Source: Apoda limacodes
Taxonomy: Eukaryota > Arthropoda > Insecta > Lepidoptera > Limacodidae
Reading direction: 5' to 3'
Length of the DNA: 64,000 bases
Assembly (NCBI GenBank): GCA_946406115.1
Contig: OX291550.1
Location: 28,868,722-28,932,721, forward strand
The notes beneath the pieces are model-generated. The model had not been told where the DNA came from. It did no database searches and saw nothing but the letters and a program-made list of their open reading frames with translations. The position numbers and the translations under genes were made by a program. How positions within the stretch are numbered: position 1 is the stretch's first letter; each line of letters begins with the position of its first letter. Below are positions 56,025 to 64,000 of the stretch, piece after piece.

Positions 56025-56378
56025 GGGCCTGATTCTCGTTCGGATAGAGAAAATAACCTAACGATAATACTAATGAAAATAAGAGGGGTCGCACGAGGGG
56101 TTTCTGTGACCTAAAAGTCATTAAAATGGGGAATCATATAGACCCCTTTTTAGAAAAAAGGGGTGTTTTGCTATAACTTCTCATTTTACATACATATATA
56201 ACTAACCCCTCTCCTCCCAACTATTTGCAAACGATATCCGCCATGTTCTTTTGGCATATCTAGTTAAAACTAGTCGATCTATGGACTAAAACAGTTACTG
56301 CGATTAACAAGCGATGAGTAAATCAACTTGTCATATCTCGAATTCGAGATTATCTCTATCAGCACGAGAATCAGGCCC
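56025..56378. mobile_element. 354-bp MITE
   Basis: GGGCCTGATTCTCGT at the left and its complement ACGAGAATCAGGCCC at the right, with GATAGAGA...AT continuing the pairing to about 30 bp. The interior is non-coding. The right half recurs at 31795-31960. Confidence 0.75.
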
Positions 56379-56489
56379 GTGGACTCTGTTTACGTTTTGA
56401 ATTGTGACCTGTCTGAGTTTAATACAGTCGCACTATACAGACCAAATGTTGAAATCTTTCTTAAATAATATAAATGTTACCAATGCGAC

Positions 56490-56625
56490 TTGAATAATTT
56501 TTACTATGTACATCTCGGTTAGGTTAAGAGTTAGAGACCTATTTTTTTTGCTTTTATAGACTTCCTATATAGTCCTTATATCAAAAACCTAAGGTTCATT
56601 GTTGGCGGAAAGAAATCAGGTTTTT
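56490..56625 (+). repeat. Interspersed repeat (family H, copy 2)
   Basis: TAGACTTCCTATATAGTCC, TTATATCAAAAACC and GCGGAAAGAAATCAGG match 50640-50750. Confidence 0.6.
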
Positions 56626-56644
56626 TTCTGAATTACTACTACAG

Positions 56645-56990
56645 TTTGGCTGATGCAGCCATTACTGCTCCACTGGGCTTTTGGGGCGAGACTCTGTAGG
56701 AGTCTCAGCCCAAATAGCACCCAACGCTCAAGGGCCCCCCTGCGAGGGGAGCCTCGGCTTCGGTTTTCGCTCTTTGGGTCGTCCCTTCGACCAGCATGAG
56801 CCTTGAACCGGAAGGTAAGTCAGAGCTAGGAGGGGAGTTCCCCGTTACGCGGTTGCGATTGCGAATGAGTGGGGGCGAGAAGCGCCCCGGCACCCTTTGA
56901 TACCTCGTATGTGAGGTGAGCGTGCGGGCTGAAGGTCTGTGCGTTCCCCGATGAACCCCGGGGACGTTGGCGTCGTGTGAGGGGAGAAAT
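56645..56990. repeat. GC-rich retroelement-like segment, unassigned
   Basis: GGGCCCCCCTGCGAGGGGAG, GGCGAGAAGCGCCCCGGC and CCCCGATGAACCCCGGGG give local stem-like words. Composition resembles retroelement 5' regions of moths. It interrupts family H sequence: AGAAATCAGG occurs on both sides, at about 56610 and 56985. Confidence 0.4.
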
Positions 56991-57534
56991 CAGGTGTACA
57001 AAAGACAGAAAGGGAAGTTATATAGATTAGTCAAGAAAAAGAAAATAGCTGCCCAAGCCCATTCATACCTTTGTCTCTTTCTCTCTTACGTACTCTTACT
57101 CTCTCTTACACACACACGTACTAAGAAACGTGAAAAAACTAAGGTCTTACAATTTCTATTCCTATTTCCCATTCTGTTTGTCGTTCCGACGTTGTTACGT
57201 GACGGCTAAATCACTAAACTGATTTTGATGAAACTTACAATAAAGATAGATTACCATCCTTGAATAAACAAAAGGTATATTAGTAAAGCCGATACGCGAA
57301 CAAATTACGTGCAAAAGCTACTATTTTCATTTAAAAATAATGCCTGCAAAAAAATTATAGCAACTTATTTAGCCCGTTATACTGTGTAATGGTACGGGTT
57401 AGAGAACTATTTTTTTCTTATATAGTCCTTTATTAACAAGGTTTTATTTCTAGCAAAAAGAAAAAAAAATTACACCACCACTCCATACATTTTGGGCAAT
57501 AAAGTAACACAACGCTTTTTTATGACGCTGGGAA
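56991..57534. other. No gene; family H piece
   Basis: 57335-57490 carries the AATGCCTGCAAAAAAATTAT and ATAGTCCTTTATTAAC wording of family H. The rest is unassigned. Confidence 0.35.
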
Positions 57535-57830
57535 ATCCTTATGGAAACCTCCTTGTCGCGGGGTTGGCGTGAACGTTATGCCGAGCTTTTATCGGCTAAA
57601 ACCTAGCAGTGTCTACTAGTCACCACGTGCAGGGGCCACGTAAGTACACACACACTTTCGCATTCTTCCGCAATCCCTGCGGACAAAAGCACAACAAAAG
57701 AATTAAGGCAGTGTTTTACCTCCACCGCACCTGTCCCCAGATTTGGGGGAATAGAGGAGATTGTAACTCCACTCCCCCTATTCTTGGAGAGACGTACTGG
57801 AAACACGTCAGGTGACGTCGGGTGACATGA
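57535..57830. repeat. Interspersed repeat (family C, copy 2)
   Basis: TTGTCGCGGGGTTGGCGTGA through TTCCGCAATCCCTGCGG matches 4660-4770, and GAAACACGTCA recalls GGAACACGTCACC in copy 1. This is the left half of the family only. Confidence 0.55.
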
Positions 57831-58329
57831 ATATCTGCAATAAATACCAATATATCAATTAGGTATCTGAAACTGATGGCCTATACATAGACTTACCTAA
57901 AACAATCAACGTATTTGGGTACGATTGAATATTTATTCTTTTCCTCTTTTCATAGGTATATATGTTGTGGACCAAGTGATTAATAGGACATTATTCATAA
58001 TGCCCGGGCTGTTTGTTAAATGTCAAATATAACGGGGCAATATGATAAAAACTAATGAAAAAATTACATTTACCTGGCATTATGAATAATGCTCATGACC
58101 TATTGGGCAGAATAATAAGAATATGTGTAGTAGTGTTGGGCAGAATAATAAATGCCGACCAAAATCAGACCATGTTATTCATACCTTTGTATTAATCCTT
58201 ATCCTAATGAATCATTTCGTATTCAAGGTTGTCTCAATACCTGTAGATTACTTTTTGAATCATTCAAATCGGACATTTCATTGAAAAAATATTAATAGAA
58301 ATATAAAATAGTATATTTTACTAACAGAA

Positions 58330-58645
58330 AACCGAGCCGCGCAGCAGTGATTGGCTCATACGCATGGTCGGCCACTTGCTCCCTCCCTCCCTCCCTACGC
58401 AGCGGACGCAGCCGACAATGAATATTTTGACTTTTTTCAAAGACAAACTTTGAGAATAAAAAGAGGTTTATGGTTATAAATTAATTACCATACAATTGCC
58501 ATACAAATTTTGTTGTCACTGCGATATTCGATAAAATCACGCATACGGTATACGAGAAAAATTGCGCCGTGTGAACGTAGCCTTACTCTACGTTTATCCC
58601 AAAAAATAAAAGTCCACCTGTGTGAAGCCGGGACGGGCAGCTAGT
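58330..58645 (+). repeat. CTAGT-ended repeat of another type
   Basis: From ACCGAGCCGCGCAGC through a (CTCC)n run at 58380 to GTGTGAAGCCGGGACGGGC and CTAGT at 58641-58645. The GAAGCCGGGACGGGCAGCTAGT-like end is typical of moth repeats. The start is uncertain. Confidence 0.4.
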
Positions 58646-58691
58646 ATTGTTATAAAAACAGTATAAGAACGAGCAGGACTTAAATATTAAA

Positions 58692-58935
58692 TCCATACTA
58701 ATATTATAAATAAAAATGTAACTCTGTCTGTCTGTCTGTTACCACTTCACGCTTAAACCGCAGAATAGCGATTAAGAAGAAATTTGGCATGGAGATAGTT
58801 TGAGTCCCGAGAAAGTACATAGGCTACTTGAAAACGTCAAGCGTGAGTCGGTTTTTTTCTATAATTGAGAAGTTGCCGTTGAAATCTTACACCGATAACC
58901 GTATTTAGGGTGTGTAAAACCGCGGGCAAAAGCTA
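58692..58935 (+). mobile_element. CTAGT-type repeat, single unduplicated copy
   Basis: TCCATACTAATATTATAAAT to CGCGGGCAAAAGCTAT. It contains one AGTTTGAGTCCC...GACGTTTTCAAG-type block, so it represents the ancestral, non-duplicated layout. The terminus reads CTATT instead of CTAGT. Confidence 0.75.
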
Positions 58936-59633
58936 TTTAAAAATATAAAACGATGCAACGCTAATTGATAAAGGTTTGAGCCTTTTAGGCTAACAGTATA
59001 ACAGTAGCAAATACATGTTTTCCATTGCTACGAGCTCGAGCAAAATCTGGAACGCAAACTCTTAGGGCATTTGCCGACGACGTGTTTTAATGCGCTGACG
59101 ACCCGCGTTTTTGATGCACGCGTCCTCAGCGCGACACACATACGCAAGGATCGTATGCAAACGTCACGACTTGCCGACTGCCTTGCGTCGGCTGAGCGTC
59201 CTAACCAACGCGTTTAAATAATATTTTAGCCACAGGATATTCAGCGTTAGATGCATCTGGCATATTATACTGTTCCGGAGTTCCCTATGAACCATAATAT
59301 TTTTCTCCTGTTCTCCTCATTAAGGATATTGGATTTCAATCTTAATTCGTTTCCTCATCAGTTCTTCACACTGTATATTCCCATTTTAGCGGGCCCTGAT
59401 TGGTTAGAACGTGTCACATGTTTGTTCCTGCTCCCCGCGCCCTGTCAAACGTACCTAAATTATCAAATTGCACAACAGTCACGTAGCATTATTCATAATG
59501 ACCAGACAATGTGGTAAATAATGAAGGTTTAATGATTGTTAATTACATGGCCCGATTTGACATGTCATTATTCATAGTGCTCGGGCATTATTAATAATGC
59601 CCTCATTAATCACTTGGTCCATAACCATATACG

Positions 59634-59702
59634 TCTATAGGCTACAGTGACTGCTTAACATCAGGTAGGTAGTATGCTTGTTTGCCACTTTAGTGGTATA
59701 AA
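59634..59702 (+). mobile_element. GTGGC-tail LINE, 3' stub, plus strand
   Basis: TATAGGCTACAGTGACTGC, ACATCAGG and GCTTGTTTGCCACTTTAGTGG: a worn copy of the last 70 bp, adjoining the inverted-repeat element. Confidence 0.75.
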
Positions 59703-60450
59703 AATAATATTTTCACAAAGAGTCATTATTTTACATGCATCCCCATCGCTACAATTTTTGTTAAATTTACTGCTCAGTTAGGTACTAGGCACGTACGTGC
59801 AAAATGTAAAAATCTAGGTATATCAAAAATGTTAAACAACTAAACATATCAAAAATTAGCTCGATTTATTAAATGATTTTTATTTAATAAAATCTAAGAG
59901 TCTAATCCTTGTAGTTGTATTATAATTGTAGTAGAGATGTTTATTGTTCTTATAGGTAATGTTAATTACTTAGAGCTACCATAATTAAAATCCGTTTTTA
60001 ACTAAAAAAATAAAAGAATTATTGAAGCGCTTTAAAATATTAACATAAAACTTACCTATATTTGTCATGTAAATGGTATGCCACTTAGAGTGCCACTTAC
60101 ATACGACTGTAGCACCTTGATACACAAATACCATTAATTGTTGACATAAATCCGCCATTTTATTTTCAATGTCGCTAGTTGTAATTAATGTCGAAAATGT
60201 ACTATGTAAATATAGTTGAAATTCATCAATCGAAGGAAAAAACTCCTTACAGCAGAAGTTTCGCAGCAGCTATAAAGCCGATTTATTGTATAAAAGCCAA
60301 TTACTAAATAGGAGTAATACTTTTATAAGAGTATTTAGCATACGGTATGCTTTTTTATAAAACGACCACATGAGTAACATTCTTATAATTTGTGCCTAAA
60401 CGTAAAATATTTTTAACTTTGAAAGCGTTTATATAACAAGTTTTTGCTAG
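59703..60450. other. No gene recognised
   Basis: AT-rich, without supported features. Confidence 0.3.
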
Positions 60451-60454
60451 GTGG

Positions 60455-60665
60455 GGCCGCCTCTCCAACCCCTTGAAACTTGCCTGTAGTGCTACGGAGT
60501 CAGACCCCTCCAAACCTCAACCGTCCGAAGCCCCCGTGGAGCGGCAGAAAAAGATTCCCCTACACCCGAGAACCCTCTCCCACCGATAGTTTTCATAGAG
60601 GTTTACTCCTGGTTGCCCGGGCACTCAAGGCAACGCCATCGCACCCACCTGACTCGGTCTAACTT
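60455..60665. repeat. Interspersed repeat (family C, copy 3)
   Basis: GTAGTGCTACGGAGTCAGAC, CGTCCGAAGCCCCCGTGGAG and CACCCGAGAACCCTC match 4925-5015, the right half of the family. Confidence 0.6.
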
Positions 60666-60834
60666 AACCTACGACCGACCAAGTCGTTGATTACCGTACG
60701 GGGCTACGATTTTCGACGGAAACAAGAGGAGTAGGAATACTACTACATGGTGATGATAATTATTTTCTATATCGCCCTAAAATGACTCCACTACAACAGC
60801 TTGCTTGCTTGAGATCCCAATATTTTAAATTTAA

Positions 60835-61085
60835 ATATCGTGAACAGTCGCCAGTATGATGCTACTCTCTCGCAGCCTAGTTGAGGGTGTGGGTTCGATT
60901 CTCATACTGGACAAACATTTATGTGATAAACATTTGTTATTGTCTTGAGTCTGAATGGATTTATGTATGATATGTATGTATTCAGGAAAAAAAAAAGTAA
61001 TATATTTGTATCCGTTGTCTGACTTCCGAACCACAAGCTTAGCTTCCTTTGCGGCCAGAGGGCGCTGTGTGTAATGTCGAAAAAT
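60835..61085 (+). mobile_element. tRNA-derived SINE, copy 2
   Basis: B-box-like GGTTCGATTCTCATACTGG, then ACATTTATGTGATAAACATT and a 3' end CTGTGTGTAATGTCG, all shared with copy 1 at 55502-55738. The A-box is less clear. ACCACAAGCTTAGC near the end is better preserved here. Confidence 0.7.
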
Positions 61086-61745
61086 TTATTATGTCACTTC
61101 AGAGCAGGTTTTAAGATATGTTTTACAGCTGTAGACCACCAGGGGATGCTGAAGCAGCCAGGATGGTTGGCGCTTCAGGGCTTCTCAGACACAATCCAAT
61201 CGATTTTGATGCGGTTTTTGCATAAGTGTGCCATTATTCAGAGTGGGTCTAAACTTATGTTACAGTATTAGACCATCACCGAACCCCCGGCCGCTATACG
61301 CCCCACTGCAGAGGCACTGACCTTACCTTGAAGAAGGCGGGTTAGGCCTCCCCGCTGGTATAGTGTGGGTAGTCGGACGTTGTCGAGCTAGTGGCCACTC
61401 GACTGTAAAATTTTAAGCCGACCACAAGACTCAAAAATAAAATGAAAATTAATCATCTTTTTCAGCTGTAACTTAGTGGGACGGAACACCTTAAGTTTGT
61501 AAACTTGTGTTTCGCTTCGCTCTTTCTTTTATAAATTTTAGTTACAACTTTACTTTTTATTAATATAATTTATTTGATTATTGTAATAAATAAGTTATCA
61601 TTATCATTATTACAATACTTAGTGGTTTTCAGTACTATTAAAGCAACTTAAGATAATTGTACATATTCAGATGTTAAAATGTCAATAATATGTGATTGTT
61701 ATCTATCCATATGAAGCTTGACTTCGGTTAACAACTACTATGATA
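61086..61745. other. No gene recognised
   Basis: A GC-richer part at 61270-61400 (CCCCGGCCGCTATACGCC) may be retroelement-derived. A 65-codon frame at 61074-61271 is not recognisable. Confidence 0.3.
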
Positions 61746-61749
61746 TTAT

Positions 61750-61915
61750 AACCAACAGCCAACAGCCAGGACCGACGGTTTTACGAATCAAGTAGGTGCT
61801 TAGAAAAATGTGCCACTAGGCGGTCACCCATCTAAGTAGTATCGGTTCTGTGAATATCGGTTCCGATAGGCGAAGGCGACTAGACCAAAAGCTCCTCGGC
61901 TCATCAGGAGGCGCT
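61750..61915 (-). mobile_element. 5S rRNA-derived SINE or 5S pseudogene
   Basis: On the minus strand CTTAGATGGGTGACCGCCT (about 61827-61845) matches the internal promoter C-box region of insect 5S rRNA, where the usual wording is GTACTTAGATGGGTGACCGCC. Further on, GGCTGTTGGCTGTTGG recalls the GTTGTTGGCC end of 5S. Only the 3' half is similar, so it is not a functional 5S gene. Confidence 0.55.
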
Positions 61916-62245
61916 ACAGCTAAATTAAACTTATATCCAAATCAACCCAGTCATCTCAGCGTGAAGAAGTAACAAACATACATAGATATATATCTACATC
62001 ATCTACATCCAAATAAGATTTTGACATTTATAATATTACCTAGTTAGATATATCGTTAGTAACGTAGTAACGTACATACCTTCTTACAAATCCTATAATC
62101 GGTCGAAGGCGGCCATCGCACTCTCTGTTCCAAATTTCATATAAAATATAGCATTTTAAGATTTTTTTATTTTAACTTTCGTTCTTATTTTCCTCTAGTC
62201 AGGAAATGTACACTTTTTTACACCTTAGTTGGTGTCTATGTAACT
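61916..62245. other. No gene recognised
   Basis: AT-rich, with ATCTACATCATCTACATCC at about 61992. Confidence 0.3.
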
Positions 62246-62249
62246 ATGT

Positions 62250-62375
62250 TACAGTTTATAACACACTTTGCTTGCATGACACCAATTTTTGAAGATTTTT
62301 GGAAATTAGTAATTATTTTTACCTTTTTAGCGCATCTTTTTGAAGCCGGTTGTTCTTTTTGTAAATTATTTGTTG
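62250..62375. repeat. Interspersed repeat (family D, copy 2)
   Basis: GTTTATAACACACTTTGC, CATGACACCAA and GCATCTTTTTGAAGCCGG parallel 10680-10800 in the same orientation. Confidence 0.6.
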
Positions 62376-62840
62376 TTTTTCTATAGATATAAACAATAAT
62401 CATTTTGAGTTTGAAGCTTATAAACGATAACCAAAAAAACATGTTTCTTGCATTGGGACTCCACTTAATTTTTTGTTTTTTCATTATTTATTAGTGAATC
62501 CTTTATAATAACACCATTCTGTGAAAATTTAAAGCTTTTATCTACTTCGGTTCTAAAAGATAAATCTTTTCAAAGGTCGGACGGACAGACAAACAGAAGT
62601 TTTAATTTTTCTACCCAAATAAATACCTAAATTATGTTTTTACAAAACAACTTAGCTGTAGAGTAGACTGAGTGCTCTGTTACTGTCTCTCTCTAACCTA
62701 TAAGTGAATCATAAATAAGTACCGCGGCTTTACCGATAAGTTTTTAAAGTTGCTACAAAGAAATACGAGATTAGAAAGAAAAAGCAATCATATTGATGAG
62801 TATACGGTATAATACTTGTGACAGGTTTACTGAGCCTAGT
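62376..62840. other. No gene recognised
   Basis: AT-rich. GTCGGACGGACAGACAAAC at about 62576 is a retroposon-tail word. Confidence 0.3.
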
Positions 62841-62842
62841 AT

Positions 62843-62930
62843 GGTGTCACGGTGGTGTCACGGTGGTGTCACGGTGGTGTCACGGTGGTGTCACGGTGGT
62901 GTCACGGTGGTGTCACGGTGGTGTCACCAC
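62843..62930. repeat. 11-bp minisatellite, eight units
   Basis: GGTGTCACGGT is repeated at 11-base steps from 62843. The first seven units are identical and the eighth ends GGTGTCACCAC. Because 11 is not a multiple of 3, all frames read through it, which explains open frames here. Confidence 0.95.
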
Positions 62931-63326
62931 TGCGCCATGGAGGTCCCCGGGTGTCGTCTTGCGTCACCTCGGCCTTGTTAGGTTCGTGCCAAAACTCTTA
63001 AGCGCCCATTGCATCGCCTGACCATAGCCTATTTTTATACTATTACGAGGTGGCCATGTGTACTTGGATGTACGACTATTTGTCATACTTAGAAGTTTAT
63101 TAAATACAATATACTTTTTGTATATGTTTCTTGTACTCAACAGTGAATTGTTCGTAGGCAAAACCCAGAAAATGCGCAGTTAAAAATACTTTAATTAAAA
63201 CATCCATTGCGCGTGTAAGAAACATTAATATCATTTGTATGAAAGCGCTGATGCGAATGGATAAAGCACAATAAGTGTGCTTGGATCCAAGTATTTTTTT
63301 ACCCATTTGGGACAGGCATGCTGCTA

Positions 63327-63795
63327 TATAAGGTAACTGACACAAATGATAGGCCTTCTATCTTAATTTTGCTGTCACTTCATTAATATATTTATAAGAA
63401 AAACAAACTTATCTTTTAAATTCCTTTTACTTGTGTAATCAACAAAAAAAAAATAACATAATTCTTTCGTAACAAATAGCATACTTTTTTAAACGAAAAT
63501 AACGTAAACGTCCTTTAGGCCTAATTGGGAACCCTGTGCCCCAATAAAGCCTCATGTAAATAAGAAAGTTAATTAAATATTTTACTTCTTAGATTATAAC
63601 TTTTAATCGCAAATTTAAATGAAGAGATGCTAAATGGAAATTAAAAAATAAACAAAAGTCCTGAAACCCTACATGCAACAAATTAAAATACTAACCGTTT
63701 TTTATAAAAGCTCCAAGTTACAAACGTTTTGGCGGCAATTTTAATTCACGAGGCAATACATTTCAAAATACCCTATTTGGGTCAGTTACCTTATA
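63327..63795. mobile_element. 469-bp MITE with ~22-bp terminal inverted repeats and TATA duplication
   Basis: AAGGTAACTGAC(A/C)CAAAT at the left faces ATTTGGGTCAGTTACCTT at the right (63771-63792). TATA flanks both ends (63327-63330 and 63792-63795). The interior is AT-rich and non-coding. A second ACCCATTTGGGACAG word lies just outside the left end. Confidence 0.7.
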
Positions 63796-64000
63796 CATAA
63801 ATTAAAACAATTGTGAGAACAGACTATACCTGTACTGTATATGTAATATAACGAAACATGCACCATAATATAATTAGGCGGGAAATATTCAACACTAAAT
63901 AGTAAAATTGACAGATACTAAATAGCTTCACAATATCACGAACTTGTTTCTATTAATACACCGTTAGCGAACATATTATAATAAGAATTGTTAAAAAAAA
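63796..64000. other. No gene recognised
   Basis: AT-rich window end. Confidence 0.3.

Larger units (their letters stand above)
57957..59633. mobile_element. ~1.7-kb inverted-repeat element with palindromic subterminal repeats
   Basis: GTGGACCAAGTGATTAAT at 57967-57984 and its near-complement ATTAATCACTTGGTCCAT at 59605-59622 begin terminal inverted repeats of about 60-80 bp. Inside each end the palindrome-like word CATTATTCATAATG or a close variant recurs: near 57990, 58070, 59490, 59565 and 59590, often next to GGGC or GCCC. The interior holds other repeats (58692-58935) and an 88-codon frame at 59251-59517 without a domain. No transposase is seen, so it is non-autonomous or gutted. Confidence 0.65.

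Noticed and set aside
59251..59517. 88-codon frame inside the large inverted-repeat element as a transposase
   Set aside because: Too short, no catalytic motif, composition like the neighbouring AT-rich DNA.
61750..61915. Functional 5S rRNA gene
   Set aside because: Only the 3' half resembles 5S; the 5' half and gene ends are absent.
62793..63021. Open frames reading repetitive Cys-His-Gly-Val peptides
   Set aside because: An 11-bp tandem repeat is open in all three frames; no gene context.

Overview
The window looks like nuclear DNA of a moth or butterfly (Lepidoptera). It is AT-rich, has no operon-like layout, and is dense with repeat types I recognise from lepidopteran genomes. These include a LINE whose 3' tail carries CACTAAGGTGGCAAAC (read on its complement), CTAGT-ended Helitron-like repeats with the internal CATAGGCTACTTGAAAA motif, tRNA- and 5S-derived SINEs, hAT and mariner fossils, and many foldback MITEs. 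The species cannot be told from sequence alone.

Layout. 1-16 kb: LINE tails and remnants, fragments of a second retroelement carrying an RPD...WD domain, a mariner fossil read from the minus strand (5.0-6.0 kb), a SINE with a clean target duplication, an internally duplicated CTAGT repeat and a 278-bp MITE. 16-24 kb: a decayed ZMYM1-like hAT transposase with a MITE in its 5' part, a second MITE, and a 5'-truncated CR1/Jockey-group LINE interrupted by a SINE flanked by perfect 15-bp repeats. 24-40 kb: mostly AT-rich sequence with repeat fragments, a 31-bp minisatellite, a textbook TATA/Initiator pair with a possible first exon near 29.3 kb, and a likely coding exon at 39.0-39.2 kb. 40.5-44.15 kb: the only intact gene, a 988-residue endonuclease-reverse transcriptase of a full-length or nearly full-length LINE on the minus strand. 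44-53 kb: possible host exons at 44.57, 49.99 and 52.32 kb, plus an array of eight identical 35-bp units. 53-64 kb: more SINEs, MITEs, a large inverted-repeat element and an 11-bp minisatellite.

How it fits together. The best host-gene hypothesis is one plus-strand gene: promoter and non-coding exon at 29.24-29.36 kb, an ATG exon ending in phase 0 at 39190, and downstream exons that stay open in that phase and then stop (44573-44662, 49985-50077 or 52316-52357), with a polyadenylation signal at 52720. If this is right, the LINE lies antisense inside an intron. The predicted peptide matches no family I know, and the model needs RNA evidence. Everything else is transposable elements and their debris, several of them nested so that insertion order can be read.
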